Positions 1 through 12,700 of a DNA stretch of 64,000 nucleotides are shown piece after piece (the stretch's first letter is position 1; each line of letters begins with the position of its first letter). A model generated the notes under the pieces. That model was not told the DNA's origin. It saw nothing but the letters and a program-made list of their open reading frames with translations, and did not search any database. Position numbers and translations under genes: made by a program. The stretch covers positions 24,617,498-24,681,497 of the forward strand of contig NC_026660.2 in NCBI RefSeq assembly GCF_000004075.3, given 5' to 3'. This DNA is from Cucumis sativus. Its lineage: Eukaryota > Streptophyta > Magnoliopsida > Cucurbitales > Cucurbitaceae.

Positions 1-1642
1 CAACATCCATTGTTGTCTATATTGCCCGCACTCACTACTTGCATGTATTTTGACCACATTTGACAACAATTACCTCCAATGAATATCGTGTTTGAAACCA
101 AGCTCCAACAATGGATACAACAATACCCACTTTTGGAGACAACCATCACTCAAACGTGTTTGAGTGAAAAAAGTCCAATTGAACACTTTTTTTAAGTAGG
201 TAGTTAACATATGTACAATGTGATAAAAAACAACACTGAAGTTCCTTTTGCGTGACATGTACAAAAAAAAATGCAACGGTTTTCATGTTTCATATTTCAC
301 AATTCATGTTTTTGATTTGTTTGGGTTAAAAAAGTATCAACTACATTGATTTGATAATTAAACTATATACACGTAACTCGTGCTAATTGACTATACATTT
401 TAAATGCATAGCAGCTAGTAGATCCATGTACATATCAATCCATGACAAATTAAGTTGGTTGTTGAAACAATCAAATAGGAAATATACAACACAATAGCTT
501 GTGAGATGTTGTATCCGTACATAGGTCAACACGTTGGAATTTGAGCCAACTACTCATGTTGGTAGGTATATTAAAAAACCAATAGAACTGCTCCAAGTTG
601 AGACAATACAAACTTCGACATCATAAACAATTGTGATGGCACTACATGAAACTAGTTGTGTTGTCCGACAATGATGATATAGACACCTTAATCTCTTTAC
701 CTTTAAAAAGGCATACAAACAATTGTAAAATTAGATAATTGTGTAAATATAGATATCACACAATCTAAAAAAAACGAATAAGCATATGTATGATAAAATT
801 TAGATTTAGTTATTAAAATTTGTTGCAATAAAACACATCTTCATCGACAACAAATATCGATAACAAAGTATAACACCGACATAGACTAAGTAAAACCAAT
901 ATCAAAATTCCAAAACCTAAGACCAAATGGAAAATATATTTTTTCCAAATAAAATTCAATTTTAAATAATCCAACTAGACAAAGGTCATGCAAGCTATAA
1001 TAACATAACCATCTCCATCTACAATAAACAATATTTAAAAAATCTTCATCCGTAAAACACTTTTTTAAAACCCCTAATATGGTACAATAATTACTATCGG
1101 ACATCTATAATTTATTTATTATTTGCTACCACACTTACTATTTTTCTATTAAACAAAAGTAGTATGTTGAAGAAAACACATTTTATTATAATTTAGAACT
1201 CAAAAGCAAACTAAAAGGCCATTTGGCCCAATAGGTTATTCATGTTGGGTTAGGATTACGATAACTCAACCCTTATTTGGAGAAAATGTTATCATAACCC
1301 CTTTTATCTCTTCTTTCTCAACCCCTATAAACCTACATTTTCAATCATCCATGATCCTACATTTCCAACTCCCCATATTTTTACTATTTCATTTAAGAAG
1401 AGGAATCTACTATTTTATTTATGAAATGCCATCTATTTTTAATTAATTTAACAATCTTAAAAAATATTATTTTTAATTTATTTTATTTACGAAATTAATT
1501 ATAGTTAAATACTAATTATGATTAGTTTATGCCTATAGCCCTCCTTGTGAACATTTTTTTATTTCATGTATTTTTTTTATTTTTCTTAATCTTATAATAT
1601 TTTATTTAAACTATTTTTGATAAATTTAAGGTAAATAAATGA
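1..1642. other. AT-rich intergenic DNA, no gene recognised
   Basis: Open frames here are short, lack recognisable protein features and lie in AT-rich sequence. No tRNA, rRNA or intact transposon ORF is visible. A slightly less AT-rich stretch near 1220-1370 resembles degenerate repeat DNA but could not be assigned to a family. Confidence 0.6.
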
Positions 1643-1918
1643 GTAATTGTAATAGATGACCATTTGAGGAATAATAATTAAGGATATAGCAACATTTACA
1701 AAAAAATGCAAATATAGCAAAACTATCGCTGATAGACTTGTATCACTGATAGATTCGCATGATCTATCGGTGATAGACCACTTTTTACAACATGATCTAT
1801 CAGTGATAGACTATATCATTGATAGAATTTGACAAATTTTGCTATATTTGCAATTTTTTTAAAATGTTGTTATATACTTAATTATTTTGAATTTAATTAC
1901 TAAATTTACAACTATACC
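1643..1918. mobile_element. MITE-like foldback element, copy A
   Basis: The left arm at 1685-1723 (TATAGCAACATTT, then TGCAAATATAGCAAAA) is the inverted complement of the right arm at 1837-1874 (TTTTGCTATATTTGCA, then AAATGTTGTTATA). Between them lies a core of repeated, self-complementary GATCTATC(A/G)GTGATAGAC blocks. The outer left flank (GTAATTGTAATAG, then GAATAATAATTAA) is the inverted complement of the outer right end of copy C at 37.7 kb, so the full terminal repeat is probably about 75 bases. There is no coding capacity, so this looks like a non-autonomous DNA element. Exact ends and the target-site duplication are uncertain. Confidence 0.6.
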
Positions 1919-2499
1919 TAAATAAATTTATAAAAAAATGAGTTTTATTAAATTTATAAAAAATGAAAACAAAAATCAAATTAGGTGATTTAATATTAAA
2001 TTAAATAACTTTTAAATGCTTGAATAACCTAAGAAAAATGCATAACAATTTTTTCTTTTTAAAGTATTTAAACTTTAAATATGTAATAATTTTATTTTAA
2101 AAAATTCAATTTAATGGTAAGATTTAATTTAAGATTATTTTGAATTAAACTTTTTACCAGATTATGCTCTACTTTTCAAAATCTATTTTTTTAGTTAGAA
2201 AAAAACGTCTAGTTTATCATTACTTTTAACTTTTACCATACACGTTATAAATAATAAATGTGGCAGGTGAATAATAAACAACAATAACTATATTTTACTT
2301 AAAATTTAGGGAGCCTATAAATTATAGATTTGTTTGGTTTCGGATGATATGACCATATTAATCACGTGCGATCCATGTGATCGCATTGAAGTAAAATAAT
2401 AAACAGTTGAGAGGTCAATTTAAAATGATGCGAAAATAAAGGGGTAGATGTAGAAACTGAAAGCATAGAGGAAAGAGGGGAAGGTGGTGGGACACCGCT

Positions 2500-2640
2500 T
2501 GTGCCCAAAATACAAAACCCCCGCCAAAGCCCCCACTCCCAAAATGCGCGCTAATCCAAAATTTGGCGCTTGTCTTCTCTAGCACGTCGCCCACATAAAC
2601 AAAGCTTCCCCAACAATTTTACACACACGGCTTCCACACC
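2500..2640. promoter_or_regulatory. GC-rich patch with E2F-like sites
   Basis: This is an island of much higher GC in AT-rich DNA. It carries TTTGGCGC at 2562-2569, an exact match to the E2F consensus TTTSSCGC, and CCGCCAAA at 2521-2528, which reads TTTGGCGG on the other strand. E2F sites are known regulators of S-phase genes such as ribonucleotide reductase. The patch lies about 1.5 kb upstream of the RNR1 ATG, so a distal regulatory role is inference. It might instead be the relic of another promoter or a transcribed exon that I could not identify. Confidence 0.35.
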
Positions 2641-3880
2641 AAGTTTCCGTTTTTAAATACATTTATTTTCCTTCTAAATTTAATTAAACTCCAATTTATA
2701 ATTTAAAAAATTTATACACTTAAAATACGATATATAATTTTCTAAAAAGATAGATATCAAACGACAAAAATATTTAGAAAAAATTAGCTTATGATATATT
2801 TTTGTGTATATTGCAAATATAGTAAAATTAATGATATCGAACGGAAATCATATGATTATCAATATTTAAATTTGTTACTTTTACAATTTAAAAAATATAG
2901 TAACATAAATCATATTATCGTAGATTTTTTTGTTTTTTTTGCAATGGCCACTGATTTTGATCTCAATATTGATATTATAATATTATAATGTTAAACAAAA
3001 AATATAAAATTGTTAGAAAAGCAAGTGCAACATAAAATTTTTGAACCATAATTCAAAGAATAACTATGAAAAATTATATTAAAATGTTAAAAACAATGTT
3101 TTTTTTACTATTAGCATAAAAATAGAAAGATAATCAAAATAGAAAAATTTACAAAATATTTACGGTACAGAAATAAAATTTGTGTTGGAGTGGTTTTTTC
3201 ATCGTAAATATATATTTTTTACCATTTTGGAAAAGTCTACCCAAAATAGAATCTACGCTTTTTTGTGTTGGAGAAAGTATGAATGACCTCTATTAATAAC
3301 TTTACAAATACAGTAATTAGGAAATTGAACGTCATCTGAAATTTATTGTATTTTAGGTTTTTTAAAATAAAAATACAAATGTAATAAGATACAAAGTGCT
3401 TTTCAATTATTTACAACTATATATTTTATAAAAAAACAATAATTACCAAATAATCCAAATAGAAAAAAATAAGAGAAAACATAATATAAACTAAATTTAA
3501 AATCAGATAAATAATAAAAATTATTATTGTAGCCAAAGGCAATTTTAGAAATATTAATTTTAAGTTCAATTTTTTATTTTCTAACCAAAGAATTTCACAA
3601 ATTGTTAAGAAAAAAAGAAGAGAAGTTCATGCAAATAATTAGATTTTGTAGCAAATATTATTTTTATAATAATATAGCACATGTCACTCTATTTTATAAA
3701 TTAGAAATTTAAAATTTGATAATTCTATAATTACCATTTGATCAGCGGATAGCACTAATTTTTTTATATTTAGATTATGAAAGATTTTTTAAAAATGTTT
3801 TTGTGATTTGATTTAATTTTTTAATAATTTAACAAAAACTTCGAAATATTCTTTCAAAATGAATAAAATATAAGAAAACA
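2641..3880. other. Very AT-rich spacer upstream of RNR1
   Basis: Long runs of A and T; the only open frame of note (2791-2988) has a composition expected of random AT-rich DNA. No gene or recognisable transposon is seen. Confidence 0.6.
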
Positions 3881-3904
3881 GACAAACATAATATGTAGGG
3901 GATT

Positions 3905-4105
3905 ATCTAACCCTAAGGCGCGCTGTCCACTCTTCTCCCACTGTTTTGCGTGGGAAAATTTTTGAACTTTTTGAAATTCACTAAATTTCCATTTATTCCT
4001 TCAATTCCCGGTTTCTCTTCCTATATAAATTCAATTATCTCGACTATCTCTCTGCACACAACCTATTCGACGGAATTCCTCCTCAGTCAGATTATTCTTC
4101 CAACC
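3905..4105 (+). promoter_or_regulatory. RNR1 core promoter and 5' leader
   Basis: A telo-box (AACCCTAA, 3909-3916) lies just before a GCGCGC run, and a TATA box (CTATATAAAT, 4021-4030) sits about 75 bases before the ATG at 4106. Telo-boxes are common in plant genes active in dividing cells, which suits ribonucleotide reductase. The short TATA-to-ATG distance implies a leader of only about 45-55 bases. Confidence 0.55.
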
Positions 4106-7100
4106 ATGTATGTGGTGAAACGAGATGGCCGTCAAGAAGCAGTGCATTTCGACAAGATCACTGCACGTCTCAAGAAACTAAGTTATGGCCTCAGCATCGA
4201 TCACTGTGATCCAGTGTTGGTCTCCCAAAAAGTCTGTGCCGGCGTTTACAAGGGCGTTACCACTAGCCAGCTTGATGAATTGGCCGCTGAAACGGCTGCT
4301 GCTATGACTGCTAATCATCCTGACTATGCTTCTGTGAGTTCTCACTCTTATCCCAGTCTATTTCAATTTTGGTCTTCTAATTTTGTACTCTGCTATTGGT
4401 TTTTTCGTTTTTATGATTCTGTTTCGAGTCACTTTCATATTTTTTTTTATGGCGTATTTATGACATTTTTTAGGGTTTTGGTATCTGGTTTACAAATAAT
4501 CTGTTGTTTTAGATCCATAATTTTCACCCTATTTCCACGAAATGATTTTCTTCATAATTATATGTAATCGATAATTTGAGAGGGAAATGTGTTTTATTTG
4601 GCTAACTTTTTTCGTTGTTGTTTTCTTAAACCAGTTGGCTGCAAGAATTGCTGTTTCGAATCTGCACAAGAACACTAAAAAATCATTCTCAGATACGTAA
4701 GTTTTGTCTCACTTGATTGTGTATTACAGTATGTAATTTATTTTGTTTATTTCTCTATAGTTGACTTGAAATTAATATTTGGGTTGTAATGGTGTTCAGT
4801 ATCAGAGACATGTACTACCATGTCAGTGAAAGATCAGGACAGAAGGCTGCTCTCATAGCTGATGATGTTTATGAAGTAATCATGAAGGTAATAGTATATT
4901 CTTTATTGAATATTATGTGTCTTTGATGATCCATAGTTTTATAATGAAATTTTTGTCGGTCTGTTGATTGGTCATGTCCTTTATTTTGTTTATATTTGTG
5001 TATCTTTATTTTGTTGCCTTTGAGTGCACTTGGACTTTGTTATTGTATGATGGGAGTTTGTTTAACTTGCCATACTACTTAGTTCATGATTTTGTTTTGT
5101 TTTTCTATAGAATGCTGCTCGTTTGGATAGTGAGATCATATATGACCGTGACTTCGATTATGATTTCTTTGGCTTCAAAACTCTGGAAAGGTCATACCTC
5201 TTGAAAGTTCAGGGGAAGGTTGTGGAGAGGCCCCAACACATGTTGATGAGGGTTGCCGTTGGTATTCACAAAGATGATATTGATTCTGCTATTAAAACTT
5301 ATCACACAATGTCACAACGTTGGTTTACTCATGCTTCTCCTACCCTTTTTAACTCTGGAACACCAAGGCCTCAAGTATGTTTTGATTTACTTGATATTTA
5401 TTTTTGGAACGCCAATTAAAATTTTGTTTTCTTTAACTAGAACTTGGCATTTTCATTATTATATTCATGTGTTTGCTGTTATGTGACAGCTTAGCAGCTG
5501 TTTCCTTATATGCATGAAGGAGGATAGTATAGAAGGAATATATGATACCTTAAAAGAGTGTGCTGTTATCAGCAAGTCGGCTGGTGGTATTGGTGTTTCC
5601 ATCCACAATATTCGTGCCATGGGTAGTTATATTCGTGGAACAAATGGGACATCTAATGGTATTTTGCCTATGCTGCGGGTATTCAATGATACTGCTCGAT
5701 ATGTTGATCAAGGAGGAGGCAAGAGGAAAGGTAACTTAGTGATTGAATCTCATGAAGATTTTAATGATCAATATTTGCATTCTCACATTATAACTGCCAT
5801 TTGCAGGTGCTTTTGCCGTATACTTGGAGCCATGGCATGCTGATATATTTGAGTTTTTGGATCTCAGAAAGAACCATGGAAAAGTAATTACTAATTGCTT
5901 ATTTATTTTTGGAAATTATGCTACAGTTTATTGAGATGATTCTACAATGGGTAGTAATTATACAGTTTCATATTTAAATGCTAATTGTTCAGCTGTTTCT
6001 TTCTCATAGGAGGAGCATCGTGCTCGAGATCTTTTTTATGCACTTTGGGTTCCTGATCTCTTCATGCAAAGAGTCCAAAGTAATGGAGAATGGTCATTAT
6101 TTTGTCCAAATGAGGCCCCGGGATTGGCTGATTGTTGGGGTGAGGAATTTGAAAAGCTATATATTGGATATGAACAGCAGGTAAATACAATTTAATTGTC
6201 ATGAAGTTGGTTTTGCAACTACGTGGGGAACTTTGATCAGCTCTATACAGTCAATATTTTCTTGTGTTGATTGTGATTTTATCTAACTTGTAGGGAAAGG
6301 CTAAGAAGGTTGTCAAGGCACAGAATCTTTGGTTTGAAATCTTGAAATCACAGATCGAGACTGGAACCCCTTACATGTTATTTAAGGTAAAAAAAAACCA
6401 TCAGATTTTTTAGTTGTTTTCACCCTTGTTTGCCGTGAAATTTATTCTCTTTTTTGGCAATTTGAAGGATACTTGTAACCGGAAGAGCAACCAGCAAAAT
6501 CTTGGGACAATTAAATCCTCTAATTTATGCACAGAGATTATTGAATATTCAAGTCCAACAGAGACTGCTGTGTGTAATCTTTCCTCAATTGCTCTACCTC
6601 GTTTTGTCAGAGAGAAGGTGAGCTATACCAAATACCCGTGTTTTGCAACATAACTTTGCTCTCTGTTCTTGGGATCCATTACCTTACTTTGCTTTACTAT
6701 ATTTTTCAACTGCAGGGTGTTTCAATTGAGTCTCACCCATCCAAGCTTGTTGGTAGCAGAGATTCCAAAAATCGATATTTTGACTTTGACAAATTAGCTG
6801 AGGTATCAATCATGAGATTCATGACTGTAGTTTGTTTTACTTCATGTAATAAAAATCTTTACTTTTTTTTTAATCTACTGATTTGTTTACTTGTTCTTTG
6901 TCAAATTAGATAACGGCTTTGGTGACAACAAATTTGAACAAGATAATTGATGTTAACTACTATCCTGTTGAGACTGCTAAAAGGTCAAATCTGAGACACA
7001 GGCCTATTGGTATTGGGGTTCAAGGTCTTGCAGATACATTTATTTTACTGGGCATGTCGTTTGATTCACCTGAGGTAATTCAAGCTTTTAGCTTCACCTT

Positions 7101-8456
7101 ATGCTCTTAGCCTTTTACACCCAACTAAAGTTGCCCATATTGTAACAAATGCCAGGCCCAACAATTGAACAAAGATATATTTGAGGCCATTTACTACCAT
7201 GCTCTTAAAGCTTCTTGTGAGCTTGCTGCGGTGGAGGGCCCCTATGAAACATATGCCGGCAGTCCTGTTAGTAAGGTATGTAATGTGATAAGGTTATTTT
7301 CCTTAAAAAAAGAAAGAAAAGGGTTTGATTTAATCTTAATAAGATGCCATGTTGATTTACCTATTTGTTTTCAGGGAATTCTTCAATTTGACATGTGGGG
7401 GGTAACTCCTTCAAAGCGATGGGATTGGGAAGGTCTTAGGGCGCAAATAGCTCAACATGGCGTTAGGAATTCACTTCTTGTGGCTCCAATGCCAACGGCT
7501 TCAACCAGTCAGATTCTTGGTAATAACGAGTGCTTTGAGCCATACACGTCTAACATCTACAGTCGTAGAGTTCTAAGGTATGTGTTTTTGATTTGGGATT
7601 CTAAACCTAAGTTTTTTTTATTAAATAATAACATATGTTTTCTTTACTTGTATTCTAAAATATCTTCCCATCCTCCAGTGGTGAATTTGTTGTTGTGAAC
7701 AAGCATCTCTTGCACGACTTAACAGATATGGGTTTATGGTGTCCTGCACTGAAGAATAAGATCATTTACGCGAATGGTTCTGTTCAAAACATTGCAGAAA
7801 TTCCTGATGATCTAAGAGCTATCTACAAGTACGATAAGTTTTTTTCCCTTGCATTTCTCTTGCCCTTCATGTTAATTGTCCCTTCTAACTCGTTCTTTAT
7901 ATATTGAACTCAGAACTGTTTGGGAAATCAAGCAAAAGACTTTAGTAGATATGGCTGCTGATCGGGGATGCTACATTGACCAAAGTCAGAGTCTCAACAT
8001 CCACATGGACCAGCCAAATTTTGGAAAACTTACCTCCTTGCATTTCTATGCGTGGTCAAAGGTATAGTATTTGTCATCGCACTCTGATTTTTTATGCTTC
8101 AGAAATTCCTTTTGTTAGTATTTATTTCTGTTTTAGAACTACCGCTTGATTCCATTTGCTTTTCTTTTTTCCTACATCAAGGGTTTAAAAACAGGAATGT
8201 ACTATCTACGATCCCAAGCTGCGGCTGATGCAATCAAATTTACAGTGGATCCTTCATTGCTAAAGGTACTAATAGTGTGTCATGATTAAATGTTTGTTTA
8301 ACATATTGCCTTAGCTACAACATGTTCACTATATAATCAAAATTTCATTGATGGTCTTTATAGGAAAAATCTAATAGTGAAGATGACAGTACCAAAATGG
8401 CACAGATGGTATGTTCTCTTACAAATCGCGAAGACTGCATGGCCTGTGGAAGTTAG
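4106..8456 (+). CDS. RNR1: Ribonucleoside-diphosphate reductase large subunit (R1, class Ia)
   Basis: Reduces ribonucleoside diphosphates to deoxy forms as the catalytic and allosteric subunit, with a small R2 partner, and supplies dNTPs for DNA synthesis. My model has 17 exons: 4106-4333, 4635-4696, 4800-4887, 5111-5374, 5490-5730, 5807-5883, 6010-6180, 6294-6386, 6468-6617, 6716-6802, 6910-7074, 7156-7275, 7375-7577, 7679-7828, 7914-8061, 8182-8265, 8364-8456. All introns are GT-AG and the model encodes 807 aa, near the usual plant length. The N-terminal ATP-cone starts [18 protein letters not shown]. Active-site cysteines fall at C218 (LSSCF), C429 (NLCTEI, with N427 and E431) and C444 (AVCNLSS), the numbering known for mammalian R1. 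The C-terminal redox pair is CMACGS (C802, C805). An upstream in-frame extension to 3950 is 5' leader read-through. The gene appears intact. Confidence 0.97.
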
Positions 8457-9773
8457 ACATGGCTTGTGGAAAATAGGTCTTGCTCCAAAGGGATGGCTGG
8501 ATTTCTTTCACTTTATAAATGTCTAAGTAGCTTTAGTATGAAGTAAATTTTCTGTACAGTTTTTTTTTTTATAAAAAGTTCTATATTGGGTAATACATTT
8601 ACCCTTGTGTTTGATATTGGAGATGAATATTGTTGAATTATTAACCTGTTTGCATCTCAGTTCTGGAAAAGAAGCAAGTATAAGTCGAACAACTCATTTA
8701 AGCTTTGAGTTTAATATGAGGAAGTTTAAAGTTTGGAAAGTTATTATACGAGGAAATTAGATGTATTGGCCTTTGGGACTGATAAGTAATTTGCGAAATT
8801 TCAATTTACAGTGTAATTTTGACTTTGTATTAATTTAAAATTTGAATTTTGATAGTTGTATTAATTGAAATTTCAAACTGATGACACTCTAAATTTTGAA
8901 GAGTGTATCAATTTAGGTCTTACACTTATATTTATCAAATACTCAAAATTTGGATATAGTCATGGAAGTTAGCTATTAAATTAATACATATATGAAAGTT
9001 TAATATATTAAAGTTTAAGGTTTAAATTGACGTAAACTTTAAATTGATATAATAATCATAGTTTAAGTTATTACTTAAGTTTTATTGAAGTAATTTTAAT
9101 AAATTTTAAAAATGGAAGTAATTTGAATAAATTTAAAAAGGAAAGGATGAACTTAACTTAAAAACAAAACATTATCTAAAATCTACCATGTGAGAATGAT
9201 TAATTAGTGAAATAAGCCTTCTAAGTTAAATATAAAAAAGACTACAAAAATGGAAGACAATAAATATCAATTATTTTCATTAACAGTAGTATTTATCGAT
9301 TCAAAGCTATCAATTCATTAATAAATGTATTTAAAAGATTCATAAATATATCTAATCAAAACATAATGAAGATTTTAAATTAATATGTGACTTATAAAAA
9401 TTGAGGATCAAATTAACATAATTATTAGTTTAAGTTTAAACGTATATAATTATTAGTTAAAATCCAATATTTTTTAAAAATAAAAATAAATTGGGTAATA
9501 TCGTAATTTTATTTTTGAGAAAGGTAACATCGTAATTACGAGAGGGTTCACAATGGCTATTGTAATATATATGTATATGTTACATAGATTAAAAGCAAAC
9601 GAATTGGCAAATGGGTCTGGATCGAGAGCACCCGGCTGGATCGGAGGAGACGATTTAGGGGTGAGATTCGGATTCCATCACCTTGCTTCTTCTAATTTTC
9701 TTTTCGTTTTCCTTTCCAAAATAAAATCACAGATTCCTCTTCATTTTCATCAATTACTTCTCTTGGCTTCGGA
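8457..9773. other. RNR1-IRE1 intergenic region
   Basis: The first few hundred bases are probably the RNR1 3' UTR. The rest is AT-rich without ORFs of interest. The stretch 9540-9773, less AT-rich and ending at the IRE1 ATG, is the likely IRE1 promoter and leader; it shows no clear TATA box. Confidence 0.55.
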
Positions 9774-12700
9774 ATGAGGTGCCGTTTTTTTCGCCGTCTA
9801 TGGCTGTTTCTACTCTTGATATCAAGATTTCGGAGTTTGACTGCCGAATCAAGAACATATGACAATTTGAAATTTTCCCAATTGGGTTCCTACGGGGAGA
9901 ATTCTGATGAATTAGCTCAAATTCGTGGCAAATCCCTTCTTCCCCTTTCTTTGTAAGTCGCTTTTTTTTTTTTAATACGCACAATTTTTTTTTTTGATTT
10001 AGTACTCTACAATTACTTGATGCTGCCCTGGAGTTTCGCCTAATTACATTATTTCTGTTGCAGAAAAAGCAAAGGTAATACTGCTCTTATTGCTGCTTCT
10101 GGGGGTGATATTTATTTGGTAGATAGTGACTCGAAGAAGATTATTTGGTCATTTGCTTCTGGGACACCAATTTACTCCGCATATCAGTCTCCTACTAATT
10201 ACAATAAAGAAAATGCTTCTGGTTCAACCCGCAGCCCCTTCTTTTTTGATTGTGGAGATGATTGGGAGCTGTACATCCACACAGAGCATGGTAGAACGGT
10301 ATACTTTTGTGAATTGATTACACGTTGACGATTTGAAGAAAAAGTTTTCTTTTTGATTTTATTGTTTTTGTTAACTTTACTAGCCTAGTCGTGAAAGATT
10401 TCTGGGTTGCCCATATGCCTCAACAACACCCTAAAGTGTTTTTTTGGTCATTTGACACTGCAGAAACTACCCCGCACCATTGATGAGGTTGTTAGAAGTA
10501 CACCATATATATTTGAGGATGGTTCCGTGATGACTGGTTCAAGGAAAACCACTGTGTATGAGGTTAATCCTGTTACAGGAAAGTTGATTCGCAATCATTC
10601 ATCTGAACTCTCACCATCTGGGCTAAGCAATGATGAGTTTAGTGTTTTAAATGGCAATAGTTCTACGAATAAACTGGAAAATAGAGATCTGATACAACCT
10701 GGTTTGATGAAACCTATTGAGCAACGATTGTACATAACAAGAACAGATTATTTCCTGAAATCATCTTTCGCTGGGTCAGAAGAAGTTTCTTGGAGTTTGA
10801 ATGTTGCTGACATTGGAGCTACTTTAGTCTGTCCAGATGGTGAGAATCCAACAAATAGCGTTCCTTTAGATTCTCAAAATAATGGTAGTTTTGAGTTTGA
10901 TTTTACTCTGCCATTGTCTTGTCAATCAGAAGTACTTGTATATCGTGAACGCAGTCATGTGTTGACAGAATCATCTGGGCATAAAATGCTGTCAGATTCT
11001 CATAATACTGATATTATGCTTCCGGCGTCTGCTTCAAGTCTAATGCTTCCTTCACAGCCAAGTGTTAAGCATTCAAATATTCATCCTGAAAGATTGATGC
11101 TTCCTGGACCTGCAGCGAACATAGCCTCCCTTCTGGAACCTAATGCAATTAGTCAGCTAAACGATGATAGTCAGGCACTAATTCCAATGCCTCTGATGAA
11201 GATTAATGATTCAAGTGCAGTTCTGGGACATAATATTGGAACCACTAATGTTGACTTCATAGCCATGGTCCTTAATGGACCACTAGGATTATTTATTGCT
11301 TTGTTTATAACCATGTTTTTGGGATTAATCAACCGTGGCGGGGCCTTAGTTGCAAAGCTGAAACAATTTCTCTTAAAGGAGAAGCAACCCAGTGCTGTTA
11401 GTTCAAAAATTGTATCATCCAAGAAAAAGAAAGCTCGAAAGTTGGGAAAAAATGGAAATTTTGATAAAAAGGATGCATCTGCTTCATCTGAAAATGAAGA
11501 TATGGTTCGAAGTGAGGGTGATTTTAACAACTGGTTTCCCCCTAATAACCTTATCGATACAAGTGGTAATGGACGTCAAATTGGTAAATTAATGGTAACC
11601 AATAAAGAGATAGCTAAGGGTAGCAACGGCACAATTGTTCTAGAGGGGGTCTATGAAGGTCGACTAGTTGCTGTGAAACGTCTTGTTAAGACTCATCATG
11701 ATGTTGCCTTTAAAGAAGTTCAAAATCTAATTGCTTCTGATCGTCACCAAAATATTGTTCGATGGTATGGGGTGGAGTATGATCAAGACTTTGTATATCT
11801 TTCGCTAGAACGATGTACATGTAGTCTAGATGATTTGATTCAGATATGCTCTGATCCATCCCTGAACTCTTTGCTTAGCCTAGATGAAGATGCAGGACCT
11901 ATGATTGATTACAAATTGCGTTTGGAGTCTCTCAAGAATGTAATATCAGATCTTAATCTATGGAAAAAAAATAGCCGTCCAGCACCACTTCTTCTAGGAC
12001 TCTTGAGGTATGTACTTAATCAGTCACAAGTTTTCCTTCAATAAATTAAAAGTTCCCTACTTATATGGAACTAACCCTTATAGAAATTCCTGGGGTGTAT
12101 TGTTTCCTTATTAACTTGCACATAGTAATAGAGTAAATTTTGTTCAGCTTTTGGTAGGACCATATCCTTGTTGTGATCGAATCATGTCACATTCATCCAA
12201 GTGTGGTTGTTTCATACTTTGTCGATCTATCTAAGATCATTTGTTATCTTTTTGTTGGTACTTAATGGAGTCCTGATTTCAAATAATAATCACTCTGTTT
12301 TTCTTTGACATATTTATGTGAAAATATATGCTAAAAAGATTTAATTCCTTGACCTTCACCTATCTCTATAATTTAGGTACTTAAGTTACTTTACCATGAC
12401 TTATGAACTTCATTTGATCGGATAAGTTTCATGTCAGTTTTTCTTATTTCCTACCGTGTATGTTGTAGGGATATGGTCGCCGGGCTCGAGCATTTGCATG
12501 AGTTGGGGATAATTCACAGGGACTTAAAGCCACAAAATGTATTGATAACTAAGCAAAAATCTGTACGTGCAAAGCTCTCTGACATGGGTATTAGCAAGCG
12601 CCTTCTAAAAGACATGTCCTCCTTGGGACATCATGCTACTGGTAAGCTTTTTTAGTGTACTAACTTGTGCTGATTTATCAACACATTATCTTGTAGAAGT

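Noticed and set aside
3909-3924. GGCGCGC near the RNR1 TATA as an E2F site
   Set aside because: It lacks the TTT part of TTTSSCGC; only the telo-box is supported.
3950-4105. N-terminal extension of RNR1 by 52 residues
   Set aside because: It is not ATG-initiated, contains the TATA box, and the family start MYVVKRDG is at 4106.
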